A stretch of 64,000 bases of DNA from Stieleria varia (GTDB lineage: Bacteria; Planctomycetota; Planctomycetia; Pirellulales; Pirellulaceae): contig NZ_CP151726.1 of NCBI RefSeq assembly GCF_038443385.1, positions 806,001 through 870,000 of the forward strand, in the 5' to 3' direction. Within the stretch, counting starts at the first letter, position 1, and each line of letters starts with the position of its first letter. Below are positions 17,844 through 26,895 of the stretch, piece by piece. The notes under the pieces were generated by a model. It had not been told where the DNA came from and did not search any database. It saw nothing but the letters and a program-made list of their open reading frames with translations. Position numbers and translations under genes: made by a program.

Positions 17844-18643
17844 CTAAGCCGCTGTGGCTGGGATTCCCAAGGCGTCGTATATCGTTGCGGCGAAGTTTTC
17901 TGGCTTGACCGGTTGTTCGTCGGGATAAGCACCTCGCGCATCGGACTTACCAACCACATTGCCACCGCGAATGCCGCCGCCGGCGAACAATACCGATTGA
18001 ACAGCGCCCCAGTGATCGCGGCCGTAACGATCTCGTGTCGCATCCGACTCACGACTGATCTCGAACGCATCCGTCAACTTGAATGTTGACCGGGCCATGT
18101 CAAAGGGCCTTCGATCAAATAGTTCGGTAGAGAAACACCCGAAGGCATGCCATCGCTGCGCGGACGAATGAAATCCAACGCCGACGCGTAGTTGGGGAAT
18201 TCGTTGCGAGTCTCCACACGATCCAAATCCGATCCACCACGTGGCACCGGCGTAGGGCGACCGGTCAACGCGACATGCGTCGCCAATAAATGGTTGTGTT
18301 CGCGATGCGCGAGCGTTCGCACGATGGCCCAGCGATTGGTTTGCTGAGCAAGTTTTGGCAAGTGTTCGCAAACTTGATCACCAGGAATCGTCGTCGAGAT
18401 CGGCGTGAACTCCCCGCGAACTTCCGCTGGGGCATCGGGTTTCGGATCGAGCGTATCGAGTTGACTTGGACCGCCGCTAAGCAGCACGATCAACACAGAC
18501 TTGGCCTTGCAAAATCCAACGCGTTTATTCACCGTCGAATCGCCTGCCAATAAAACGTTCCTCGGCAGTATCGATCCAACGACACCCGCGGCAGCGGCAC
18601 ACAATAAACCTCGACGATCCAATCCATAGAAAGGCTTAGGCAT
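17844..18643 (-). pseudogene. DUF1501 pseudogene (frameshift plus internal deletion)
   Basis: The first frame (18643 to 18074) starts MPKPFYGLDRRGLLCAAAAG and continues through LLSGGPSQLDTLDPKPDAPAEVRGEF to YLIEGPLTWPGQHSS, then stops. The homologous sequence resumes in another frame: ARSTFKLTDAFEISRESDATRDRYGRD. It then jumps directly to HWGAVQSVLFAGGGIRGGNV and ends EENFAATIYDALGIP-like at 17844. Intact relatives have more than 100 residues between RYGR and the DHW motif, including the FGRTP segment, so there is an internal deletion as well as a frameshift. It lies between two intact DUF1501 operons in the same orientation. Confidence 0.85.
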
Positions 18644-18859
18644 GGGCGAGTACCCAGAAAGGCAGGATTTAAGGTGGGCAGGTAGTTTGAGGCAGGACCT
18701 ATATTCTACATGAAGTGAGCGACCTGGGTGATTGCGAGTCTCCTCACTCAGGCATTTTGCAGTTGACCAATTTCCTTGGCGCGGGGGTCTGACCGGCCAA
18801 TCTCAAGGTCGGTTTGAAAAGTTACCCCACTGGGCTGGACCCTGGGGAATTGCTGGCAA

Positions 18860-20275
18860 TCAGCTCAAAATGTTGTGAATCACGTTTCCATGCACGTCTG
18901 TCAGCCGAAAGTCTCGACCGCCATAGCGATACGTTAAGCGAGTGTGGTCCAGTCCGAGACAGTGCAGCATCGTCGCGTGGAGATCATGCACACTCGTACG
19001 ATTCTCCACGGCTTGGAAACCGAATTCGTCGGTCGACCCGTGCACGGTTCCACCCTTGATGCCACCGCCAGCCATCCAAACGCTGAAGCCCCAGTGGTTA
19101 TGGTCGCGTCCCTGTTTCGGATCCCCTCCAGCCCCCAATTCCACCGTCGGCGTTCGTCCAAACTCGCCTCCCCAAAGCACCAGCGTGTCTTCGAGCATTC
19201 CTCGCTGTTTTAAGTCGGTCAGCAAAGCGGCAATCGGCTGATCCAGTTGATCGGCCAGTTTCTGGTGATTGTCTTTGATGTTCTCGTGGTTGTCCCAGGG
19301 CTGGCCGGCACCGTGCCAGAGTTGGACGTAACGAACACCTCGTTCCAATAAACGTCGGGCGATTAGCGTTTGTCGACCATGCACGCCCGATCCATAAAGC
19401 TCTTGGACATGCCTTGGTTCATCGGAAACATCAAATGCTGCCTGTGCATCGTGTTGCATCCGAAAGGCCAACTCGTAGGACTGAATGCGAGCATCCAATC
19501 GGTCGTCCGAACGCGACTGTTGATGTCTGCGGTTCCAGCTTTGCAACAAATCCAATTGGCGGCGTTGATCGCGAGTCGACACCTGCGGGTGCTCGATGTT
19601 CTCGATCATCCTGCGAAACTCCTTGTGTTGCGAGTCGATATATGTTCCTTGATACGCACCAGGTAGAAACCCAGATTGCCAGTTCTCATTGTCCTTGATT
19701 GGTAAACCACCAGGACACATGGCCACAAAGCCGGGCAGGTTTTGGTTCTCAGTCCCAAGCCCATAGAGCAGCCACGATCCCATGCTTGGTCGGGTTTGTA
19801 CTGAATCTCCGCAATTCATCAGCATCAACGATGGCTCGTGATTCGGGACCTGAGCGTGCATCGAGCGAATGACCGCAATGTCGTCGATATGTTCCGCCGT
19901 CCGCTTGAAAAGGTCGCTGACTTCGATACCCGATTCGCCATAACGACGGAACGTAAACGGCGAAGGGAATGCTGCTCCCGTTTTTCGTTCTGTCGTCAGC
20001 GTGTTGGCGAGTGGTTTGCCAGCGTACTTGGCCAATAAAGGTTTCGGGTCAAACGTATCGACATGCGAAGGCCCGCCATTGAGAAAGAAATGAATCACTC
20101 GCTTCGCAGTGGCCGGGAAATGAGGCTCGCGAGCTGTGAGTGAGTTGGCTGATTGGTTCGTTTCCGCGGCAGCCAAGCGATCATTGTCGCCCTGAACGCC
20201 CGCGAGTGCGATCGCTCCGACACCGAGTGCCGAACGGGCAAGGAGGTCGCGGCGGTGAAACGTGTTTTTCATCAT
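18860..20275 (-). CDS. DUF1501 family secreted protein
   Basis: A 471-residue DUF1501 protein. The N-terminus MMKNTFHRRDLLARSALGVGAIALAG is a Tat-like signal (RRDLLARS). Conserved blocks: VIHFFLNGGPSHVDTFDPKP, SLMLMNCGDSVQTRPSMGSW, QLWHGAGQPWDNHENIK, EDTLVLWGGEFGRTPTVE, GRDHNHWGFSVWMAGGGIKGG and the C-terminal HCLGLDHTRLTYRYGGRDFRLTDVHG. The last block is typical of the longer DUF1501 subgroup. The start is either of two adjacent ATGs (20275/20272), 5 bases after the stop of the upstream DUF1549/DUF1553 gene, so the two form a tight operon. Confidence 0.9.
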   Translation of the reverse strand: MMKNTFHRRDLLARSALGVGAIALAGVQGDNDRLAAAETNQSANSLTAREPHFPATAKRVIHFFLNGGPSHVDTFDPKPLLAKYAGKPLANTLTTERKTGAAFPSPFTFRRYGESGIEVSDLFKRTAEHIDDIAVIRSMHAQVPNHEPSLMLMNCGDSVQTRPSMGSWLLYGLGTENQNLPGFVAMCPGGLPIKDNENWQSGFLPGAYQGTYIDSQHKEFRRMIENIEHPQVSTRDQRRQLDLLQSWNRRHQQSRSDDRLDARIQSYELAFRMQHDAQAAFDVSDEPRHVQELYGSGVHGRQTLIARRLLERGVRYVQLWHGAGQPWDNHENIKDNHQKLADQLDQPIAALLTDLKQRGMLEDTLVLWGGEFGRTPTVELGAGGDPKQGRDHNHWGFSVWMAGGGIKGGTVHGSTDEFGFQAVENRTSVHDLHATMLHCLGLDHTRLTYRYGGRDFRLTDVHGNVIHNILS

Positions 20276-20279
20276 TGAT

Positions 20280-23200
20280 TCAATCCACAAACAAAAACTC
20301 ATTCGCGCACAAGATGACTTGAGCAAGCTGCTCCCACGCATCTAGCTCGGCAGCTGTGTTGCTTGGAAAATCAGTAATCGAATTCCAAACCACCGGCTGG
20401 TTAACGAGCTGCTCATGGACAGTCGCGGTCCAAAGATACTGGTCACTATTGAGCACTTCGTCGATATCGACCACAAAGTCGACAGTCTCGCCTTGCTTTA
20501 CATCCAACGAATCGACATTCAAGTCTTCGGCCATCTGGTGAATTTTGGTTGACTTCAACACGCCTCGCGACGAGCTCACGATAAACGCTCGAACACCGTC
20601 ACCCGCCTCAGGCTCATGTGCCAAGTGTGACTGAATCGCGACCGTCATATTGCGAGGAGCGGTCCAGCGACGAATGGCAGCGACATTGCGATTGTTTCCA
20701 GGGTGACCACCATTTGCGGTGATTTGTACCCAGCCAAGCTTTGCGTCGGGCCATGCGGGACCGCCTTGCCAAGCGGTTCCAGTGAAATGTGGCAGCGTCA
20801 TGAATGCATCCACACGCTGATTCGATTCATCCAACTTGCCATAGCCATAGCTCCAGTCCTTTGCCGTACTAGGCGTCTCTGCAAGAATCGTGTTTGGACG
20901 ATTCTTCAACCAGGAAATCACATCGGCGGATTCCTCTTGGCTCGGGTCACGCTGATATGCTTGGCGGAATAATCGTGACGCGAATGTCGCCGAATCCGCA
21001 TCACCGCCACGCGACAAGCTTGCTAGGGCTTTGGCTCGTTCCAAGACCAGCGGATGATTCATGAAAAAGAGTGTCTGCTGAGGAGCTGTCGTCTCATTGC
21101 GCTCAGGCACATGAAGATCAGGATTGGCGAAGTCAAACACGCGGAGCGTCGGCTCTAGATATTGGCGATCGACCAAGCCATAGAGTGTACGTCGGGTGGG
21201 ATACGGAGAGTTGAAAAGGCTCGCGGGCTTGCCTCCAAGGGACTCATCAAGCGAACCGCTAACTCGCAGCCAGGAATCTCTCAACTCCTCAAACGTTAAC
21301 CGTCGTGGATTGGCTCGCCAAAGCAACCGATTGTTCGGATCGATGTGTGCGAGATCTTGCCGTAACGCGGGATCGTCGGAGACAGTCGACGCTTGTTGGT
21401 ACGTTGACGACAGTAACATCCAGCGATGGAGTTGTTTCAGGCTCCAGCCTTCACGGACAAAAGACGCCGCGAGCCAATCGAGCAACTCAGGATGCGACGG
21501 AGGATCGGATCTTAGACCAAAATCGCTCGGTGTCGTCACCAAGCCGGTTCCAAAATGATCTCGCCAGACACGGTTGACGATCACTCTCGCCGTCAGCGGA
21601 TTTGCCGGATCCACGATCGCTCGTGCTAGCTCCATGCGGCCACTGCCGTTTTGAAACGGTTGGCGGTTCGAGCTACTGAGGACTGAAAGAAATTGTCGTG
21701 GTATGTCGTTGCCAAGGTTCAATGGATTGCCTCGACGGAATATGCGAGGCTCAACAGGCTCAGCTTGGTCGATCAGTGCTAACGCGACGGGCACGTTACC
21801 AGCACCGTTGAGCCAACGATCTATTTCTCCTTGCAGTTTCCACAACTCCGTCAACGTGCCGGAGTCAAAAAACGTCTCACTGTGCGAGACCGGTCCGTCG
21901 GGAACACGACACGGGGAGCCGATACCTTCGAGAAGCTGCCTTAGTGATTCTTTGTCAGGCCCATCGGGATGCTCGTCGAGCTTCGCGAACACTTCGCCAT
22001 ATCGGTCGCAAACATCGCGAAACGAACTCGGAGGCGTAGAGAAAGCGGACTGAACGATTGCGTTCATCGGAGCCCCTTGCTTTCGCAGCTGATCGTGAAT
22101 CATCGCAGCGTTCGCTTCGAACTCAGGTGATTCAATGGATCTGTAAGCGTGCCAATGCAAAAAGATTGGGTCGTTTTGCAACGCCGCCGTTCGTAGATAA
22201 CGTTCCCAGTTGCGTACGAAAGCAGGCAGCAAATCACCTTTCTGGAAAATTTGGTCAAAACCATCCGCAGGATATTTGTGCAACTCGGTCTGTGCGAACA
22301 AATAGTCAGCAACGCGTTCACGTGCCCGCTGGCTCGATTCATCGCTGTGCTTTCGCAGATTTTCTTGAAGTGTGTTTTGCCGCTTTTTAAGTTCAATGCG
22401 AAAAGCATCGTCTGTGGCATCCAAGCTGAGTACGCTCTGCTGTTCGATACAGCTGTCGAACACGCCATACAGCGAATAGTAGTCAGCGGTAGGGATTGGA
22501 TCGTACTTGTGATCGTGACAGCGAGCACAGTTCACCGTCAGCCCCATCGTGCCGCGACATACCACATCGATACGGTCATCGATCACATCGCGTCGCACGC
22601 CCAAGAATCGACGACCCAGGGTAAGAAACCCCATCGCGGCGAGGTCGTCCAGCGTGCCATCGTCGACTTGGTCAGCAGCGATTTGTAGCAACAAGAATCG
22701 GTCGTATGGCATGTCGCTATTCAATGCTCGAACGACCCAGTCCCGATACGTCCACGCGTGAGTCCAAAAACGTTCTTCTCTTGCGTAGACATAGCCTTTG
22801 GTGTCAGAGTAGCGAGCGACATCAAGCCAGTGGCGTGCCCAATGTTCGCCGTATTGAGCCGATGTGAGCAATCGTTCGACAAGGTTCTGGTAAGCATTTG
22901 GATCGGTGTCATTTACGAATCGCTCGACTTCTTTAAACGTCGGCGGCAATCCAGTCAGCGAGTAGGTGACCCGTCGAATCAATGTTCTTCGATCGGCTGC
23001 CGGTGATGGCGAGAGTCCATTCGCAGCCAGTTTCTCCGCAATCCATGCGTCCACCGGTGTTTGTACCCAACTGGAGTCTTCAATCTTCGGAACGTCCGGA
23101 AGCTTGATGGGCTGAAACGCCCAGTGATCCTTTCCGGTATTCAATGGGGATGCGGAACGATCCGTCTGTTGAAGAGTGGCTGGCCAAAAGGCACCCGACT

Positions 23201-23567
23201 TTACCCACAGTTCGAGTGACCTGATCTCGCGCGATGACAGCGGCGTGTCAGGAGGCATTTCCAGATCACCTTCGCGTCGAACGGTTTGCAACAAGCGACT
23301 GTTGATGTCACCAGGAATGATCCTGGGATTCGAGTCGCCTGGTTCTATCAATGAACGAATGGAGTCGACTCGTAATCCGCCTTCTTGCTTATTCGCTCCA
23401 TGGCATTCACTGCAACGTTCCACAAGAATGGGGCGTACTTCCTGCTCAAAGAACTGTTCACTCTCAGCCCCGAGAGCTAGCAAAGTATCGTCGGCATGTG
23501 TCTCGTTCCCAACGCAATCGACCAGCGCTACCGCCAGCAAGACCAGGAATAGCCATTGTCTCGTCAT
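20280..23567 (-). CDS. Planctomycete cytochrome C / DUF1549 / DUF1553 secreted protein
   Basis: A 1095-residue protein. Signal peptide RQWLFLVLLAVALVDCVG; cytochrome-like domain with RCSECHGANKQEGGLRVDS (Cys52-x2-Cys55-His56) and DLEMPPDTPLSSREI. DUF1549 follows from about residue 165 (VQTPVDAWIAEKLAANGLSP, LIRRVTYSLTGLPPT, HWLDVARYSDTKGY, VNCARCHDHKYDPIPTADYY). DUF1553 follows with GRMELARAIVDPANPLTARV, NRVWRDHFGTGLV and WMLLSSTYQQ, and a final region of unassigned beta structure. The frame has an upstream TTG (23579), but I take the ATG at 23567. It is the first gene of a two-gene operon with DUF1501. Function unknown; haem binding and a periplasmic location are inferred. Confidence 0.9.
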   Translation of the reverse strand: MTRQWLFLVLLAVALVDCVGNETHADDTLLALGAESEQFFEQEVRPILVERCSECHGANKQEGGLRVDSIRSLIEPGDSNPRIIPGDINSRLLQTVRREGDLEMPPDTPLSSREIRSLELWVKSGAFWPATLQQTDRSASPLNTGKDHWAFQPIKLPDVPKIEDSSWVQTPVDAWIAEKLAANGLSPSPAADRRTLIRRVTYSLTGLPPTFKEVERFVNDTDPNAYQNLVERLLTSAQYGEHWARHWLDVARYSDTKGYVYAREERFWTHAWTYRDWVVRALNSDMPYDRFLLLQIAADQVDDGTLDDLAAMGFLTLGRRFLGVRRDVIDDRIDVVCRGTMGLTVNCARCHDHKYDPIPTADYYSLYGVFDSCIEQQSVLSLDATDDAFRIELKKRQNTLQENLRKHSDESSQRARERVADYLFAQTELHKYPADGFDQIFQKGDLLPAFVRNWERYLRTAALQNDPIFLHWHAYRSIESPEFEANAAMIHDQLRKQGAPMNAIVQSAFSTPPSSFRDVCDRYGEVFAKLDEHPDGPDKESLRQLLEGIGSPCRVPDGPVSHSETFFDSGTLTELWKLQGEIDRWLNGAGNVPVALALIDQAEPVEPRIFRRGNPLNLGNDIPRQFLSVLSSSNRQPFQNGSGRMELARAIVDPANPLTARVIVNRVWRDHFGTGLVTTPSDFGLRSDPPSHPELLDWLAASFVREGWSLKQLHRWMLLSSTYQQASTVSDDPALRQDLAHIDPNNRLLWRANPRRLTFEELRDSWLRVSGSLDESLGGKPASLFNSPYPTRRTLYGLVDRQYLEPTLRVFDFANPDLHVPERNETTAPQQTLFFMNHPLVLERAKALASLSRGGDADSATFASRLFRQAYQRDPSQEESADVISWLKNRPNTILAETPSTAKDWSYGYGKLDESNQRVDAFMTLPHFTGTAWQGGPAWPDAKLGWVQITANGGHPGNNRNVAAIRRWTAPRNMTVAIQSHLAHEPEAGDGVRAFIVSSSRGVLKSTKIHQMAEDLNVDSLDVKQGETVDFVVDIDEVLNSDQYLWTATVHEQLVNQPVVWNSITDFPSNTAAELDAWEQLAQVILCANEFLFVD

Positions 23568-23821
23568 CGCGGAACCCAAAAGGTAATTGCACTCGGTAGA
23601 ACGGCGATTGGATTCATGTTTTAGCGGTTTGTTCGCATTTTGGTGGTTTTGGCGTCGTTGCTTTTCCGCAGTTGCATCTGCCAGTGCGGACCACTACACG
23701 GCGGGGTCTCGGAATTCCATACAGTATATCACCGCGCTGAAAGAGACGTGTGGATTACCTTGGGTTAGTCTTTGGATAAGGCTTGCCGTGCGTGTTGAGC
23801 AATCAACATTGCTTGTGATTT

Positions 23822-24153
23822 GTGATCACGCATGCCATCATTGCCCTCATCGAGGACGCTGGGCGCCATTTACCCCGCCGCAATACGCACCATGAGCCCA
23901 CCTTCCTGCTCGCTTCCATCCATCCATTCACTTCGCGTTTGGCGTTGCGATTATCGCTTCTGCTGTTCGGAACTCCTGCGTTATCACAAGATGACTATCC
24001 TCTTCGCGACGCTCTTGAAGGCAATCTGCGTGATGGCGTACCCAACTTCTCCGCAAAGCTTGTCGCAAAGAAGCACGTCAAGATCGCGTATCTTGGCGGA
24101 AGCATTACTGCAGTTCCCAGTTGGCGAGTTCAGTCACTTCAGTGGTTCCAGCA
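23822..24153 (+). pseudogene. SGNH/GDSL hydrolase, N-terminal fragment
   Basis: The plus-strand frame reads QDDYPLRDALEGNLRDGVPN, FSAKLVAKKHVKIAYLGGSI, TAVPSWRVQSLQWFQ. This is the start of a secreted SGNH-hydrolase family in which RDGLPNFxxKxxxKxxVxIAYxGGSIT carries the catalytic Ser. After WFQ (about 24153) the similarity stops and the complementary strand becomes the decayed permease. The rest of the enzyme, including the Asn/Gly blocks and the DxxH motif, is absent. The upstream part has a hydrophobic signal-like stretch but no certain start codon; GTG 23822 opens the frame. A truncated, presumably dead gene. Confidence 0.65.
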
Positions 24154-24799
24154 TCCATTCCATGTCCAGAGGCGATCGCAACGGCAGGGGGAGTCTGCAC
24201 GGCATTTCCCGCAGTCGAGCCATCGGGGAAAGCTGCAATCGGAAATTGCTCGCCAAGAATCCCGAGAGCGGGTAACGTAAAGAACGGATCGTCATTGAGC
24301 GAAATCATAGCAACCGCTCCGACGTCACTTCGATCTCCATACTGCCCTGTCAGTGCCAAGTAAAGTCCGCCGTTACCCTTTGACATCGCAGCCAGAGCGG
24401 CAACCAGCGAAAGCCCGAACCAGCCATCAAAACGATCTGAGCTGCCGCAATCGCATAACCGCAAGCGATCGCCACGAATAGTTCAGTGGACGTTCTGATC
24501 GCGCCTTTCTGGATCGCGTTGCGACCTACGCCAACGTCCATCTGCGCCGAAACACATACCAGGAACATGACGATCAATGTCGTCGCGCCGACGCTGGTTA
24601 GCGCTGTTGCGAAGCCGCCGATCTGCAGAAATTCATACTTCTCGACACCATCAACGGATTCAACCGGTGGAACGCCAACCCAGCGGAGAATTTGTTGCAC
24701 GGGCTCAAAATGCACTCGATCCACTGTTGAAAGGGCGGCACCAATCAATATCGGAATGATCATCAACCCGCCCGGGACGCGTTTGAACCACTTCGGCAT
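24154..24799 (-). pseudogene. kdgT: 2-keto-3-deoxygluconate permease (KdgT-like) pseudogene
   Basis: Frame 1 (from the ATG at 24799) reads FKRVPGGLMIIPILIGAALS, then FATALTSVGATTLIVMFLVC and FVAIACGYAIAAAQ, matching the N-terminal half of KdgT permeases. At about 24430 the homologous sequence shifts frame: LSLVAALAAMSKGNGGLYLA, LTGQYGDRSDVGAVAMISLN and DDPFFTLPALGILG. It then jumps to DGSTAGNAVQTPPAVAIASG, which in intact relatives lies more than 100 residues further on. It therefore carries both a frameshift and an internal deletion, and its end abuts the SGNH fragment. It is a proton/aldonate symporter family and fits the adjacent acid-sugar genes as their lost transporter. Confidence 0.75.
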
Positions 24800-24894
24800 C
24801 GCATTTCCATTGCCTTAAATCTTTCTCCTGACCTGCGCAGAAAGCGTCGAACGATGCCTCGGGTAGAGCAGGTGCATCGCTCTTACAAGTTCGT

Positions 24895-25593
24895 TCAGCG
24901 AAGATGATTGGCGAAGAATCGCTGCCACTCTTCGAGATGTTCTCGCATCGCTTGACGAGCCTCATCGGGGGAACGTCGTCGCAACGCGTTGAGAATCGCT
25001 TCGTGTTCCTCAGCAGCCTGCTGCAGAACACTGGCATCGGTATGCGATCGGTTGAAGACGCGATTCATAAGACGGTATCGAACGATATCGGCCGCCAAGC
25101 GAGGGCTTCCTGCGGCCGCGGCAATCGCTGAATGGAACTCATCATCGAGTTTCACCCAGACACTGATCGAACCGCTCGTTGGCTTTCGCTTTCGAAAAGC
25201 CTTCAGCCCAGCTTCGAGTTGCTGCAAGGTAGGGCGATCCATTCGGTCGGCCGCCTTCGCAGCCGCTTCGCTTTCGAGAATCCGACGCATCTCATAAACA
25301 TCGCGGACGTCCTCGGGTCCGAACGAGACAACGACGGGGCGTCGATTCGCAGCCTGAACGATCAAGCCGTCTTTGACCAATTGCTTGACGGCCTCGTGAA
25401 CGGGTGTGCGGCTGACATTGAGGGTTCGAGCCAATTCGACTTCGCTGACCGATTGGCCTGGGGTGAGTTTGCCTAGAACAATCATCTCAACGAGCGACTC
25501 ATAAACTTGCTCACTCAGTCGCAAGCTCGCCTCGGGAGTTCTCTGGCCTCTGATTTTGGCAGGTTTGATCGTCGTTGTCCGCTTCACAGGCAT
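24895..25593 (-). CDS. GntR family transcriptional regulator (FCD/FadR subgroup)
   Basis: A 232-residue regulator. An N-terminal winged helix (RLSEQVYESLVEMIVLGKLTPGQ, then VSEVELARTLNVSRTPVHEA) is followed by an all-helical FCD domain (DVRDVYEMRRILESEAAAKAADR, DDEFHSAIAAAAGSPRL, RSHTDASVLQQAAEEHEAIL). Metal-ligand residues typical of FCD are present: Asp and His in DDEFHSAI, later HEAIL. The start at 25593 (MPVKRTTTIK) is preferred; longer frames run into the promoter. It is divergent from pdxA2, and two CTGCATGCAG palindromes lie between them, so it most likely controls both itself and the acid-sugar/cytochrome operon in response to an acid-sugar ligand. Confidence 0.9.
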   Translation of the reverse strand: MPVKRTTTIKPAKIRGQRTPEASLRLSEQVYESLVEMIVLGKLTPGQSVSEVELARTLNVSRTPVHEAVKQLVKDGLIVQAANRRPVVVSFGPEDVRDVYEMRRILESEAAAKAADRMDRPTLQQLEAGLKAFRKRKPTSGSISVWVKLDDEFHSAIAAAAGSPRLAADIVRYRLMNRVFNRSHTDASVLQQAAEEHEAILNALRRRSPDEARQAMREHLEEWQRFFANHLR

Positions 25594-25650
25594 TCCCAGT
25601 CTCCCATTGCCGCGGTGGGCGTCACCGCAGCTCCATCCAATGATACCAAG

Positions 25651-25702
25651 CTGCATGCAGGATTGACAGCTCTCAGCCGCCAGGGTAAACTGCATGCAGT
25701 TT
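25651..25702. promoter_or_regulatory. Two palindromic GntR operator candidates
   Basis: CTGCATGCAG at 25651-25660 recurs inside a perfect 16-bp palindrome AAACTGCATGCAGTTT at 25687-25702. Centre-to-centre spacing is 39 bases. Both sites lie between the divergent GntR gene and pdxA2. The perfect symmetry, duplication and position make autoregulated GntR binding sites the best explanation; binding is inferred. Confidence 0.75.
25663..25691 (+). promoter_or_regulatory. Candidate sigma70-type promoter of the pdxA2 operon
   Basis: TTGACA (25663-25668) is followed after 17 bases by TAAACT (25686-25691, 4 of 6 to consensus). The -10 box overlaps the 16-bp palindromic operator, and the second operator lies just upstream of the -35 box. 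This arrangement would allow steric repression by the GntR protein. Planctomycete promoters are poorly defined, so this is a moderate call. Confidence 0.5.
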
Positions 25703-25737
25703 AGAGTTGTTCGCGTGCAGATGCCCAGGGGTCGCTC

Positions 25738-26895
25738 GTGTTTCTTTCGCCGATCATCGCTGTCACCATGGGAGACCCCGCCGGGATCGGGCCTGAGGTT
25801 TGTTTGAAGGCGTGGCGAGGCCGCGGAAGGTCCGACTGCGGATTCGTCTTTTTCGGCGATGCAGACGTCTTTTTAAAGCTCAGCCAGGCGGCCGAACTGC
25901 CCATGCCACCGGTTGCCCATTCGCTTGCGGACGCGGTTTCGACCGCTCACGCGAACGGGGCTGCAATCTTTCACATCGAGTCCCTTCGCAGTTGCTGGGA
26001 ACCGGGTGTCGTTTCCGCGATGACGGGTGAAGCGTCCTATCGCTACATCACTACAGCGATCGAGGCCGCACTGGGCGGAGAGGTCGACGCCGTCGTCACC
26101 GGGCCGATTCACAAAGAAGCGCTGCGACAAAGCGGCGTGCAGTATCCAGGGCACACCGAGATCTTTGAGGCCCTCACCCGGTCCGGCCGAGCTTGCATGA
26201 TGCTGACCTCCGATGCATTGACTTGTTCATTCGTCACCACGCACGTCGGATTGTGTGACGTGCCGAGTTTAATGTCGGTCCAGCGAATTCTTGATGTGAT
26301 TGAGCTGACGGACCAGGCGATTGCGAAGATCAAAGGGCATCGTTCGCGATTGGTGGTTTGCGGACTCAATCCACACGCGGGCGAAAGCGGCTTGTTTGGT
26401 AATCGCGAGGAAGAGCGTTTCATTGTTCCCGCAATCGAAGCAGCACGACGCAGCGGAGTTGAAATTGAGGGGCCTTTGCCACCTGACACTGCATTTCTGC
26501 CAAACCGCCGTCAGAGAACCGATGCGTTCGTTTGCATGTATCACGACCAGGGGCACATTCCGCTGAAGGCGCTGAGCTTTGAAACAGCGGTCAACACCAC
26601 GCTCGGCTTGCCGATCGTGCGTACCAGTGTGGATCACGGGACCGCATTGGATATCGCATGGAAAAGATTTGACGCGGATCCGACGAGCATGCTCCAGGCT
26701 GTTGCGTTGGCGATGAAGCTCTGTGGCGGCGACGTTCAGTCGTCGAATCTGCTTCGTGGTGGAAGCTGTCAGTCGCCAATTTCAGCCAGTCAGTTGGTGA
26801 CTGAAGCCCGATCGAGCAATGAATCGGCGACTGATAGTCGCCGCCACTTCGATACGGTCGACGAAAGTCGAGACAGCGGTAGGGCGACAATATGA
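25738..26895 (+). CDS. pdxA2: PdxA2-type 4-hydroxythreonine-4-phosphate dehydrogenase family protein
   Basis: A 385-residue NAD-dependent decarboxylating dehydrogenase of the PdxA family. MGDPAGIGPEV (residues 11-21) is the family opening. Divalent-metal His ligands are His139 in PGHTE, His169/His212 candidates in the middle, and the YHDQGHIPLK block (269-277). The neighbouring DUF1537 kinase and GntR regulator place it in the PdxA2 subgroup, which oxidises and decarboxylates 4-phosphorylated four-carbon acid sugars such as D-threonate or D-erythronate 4-phosphate, rather than in vitamin B6 synthesis. It has a GTG start. The last ~45 residues are not family sequence: they are encoded by a palindromic repeat (26755-26847). 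The stop overlaps the next ATG (ATGA). Confidence 0.9.
   Translation: MFLSPIIAVTMGDPAGIGPEVCLKAWRGRGRSDCGFVFFGDADVFLKLSQAAELPMPPVAHSLADAVSTAHANGAAIFHIESLRSCWEPGVVSAMTGEASYRYITTAIEAALGGEVDAVVTGPIHKEALRQSGVQYPGHTEIFEALTRSGRACMMLTSDALTCSFVTTHVGLCDVPSLMSVQRILDVIELTDQAIAKIKGHRSRLVVCGLNPHAGESGLFGNREEERFIVPAIEAARRSGVEIEGPLPPDTAFLPNRRQRTDAFVCMYHDQGHIPLKALSFETAVNTTLGLPIVRTSVDHGTALDIAWKRFDADPTSMLQAVALAMKLCGGDVQSSNLLRGGSCQSPISASQLVTEARSSNESATDSRRHFDTVDESRDSGRATI
26755..26847. repeat. Palindromic element family E inside the 3' end of pdxA2
   Basis: Inverted arms at 26755-26777 (CGTGGTGG...CAGTCGCC) and 26826-26847 (GGCGACTGATAGTCGCCGCC...) match the family E consensus core GGCGACTTTCAGTCGCC with a few substitutions. 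A related half-site is at 26723-26745. The element is translated in frame as the C-terminal tail of PdxA2 (about residues 339-372). Confidence 0.7.

Noticed and set aside
25738..26895. Role of the PdxA homologue in vitamin B6 synthesis
   Set aside because: Context with a DUF1537 kinase, a GntR regulator and KdgT remnants fits the catabolic PdxA2 subgroup better; no pdxJ is nearby.
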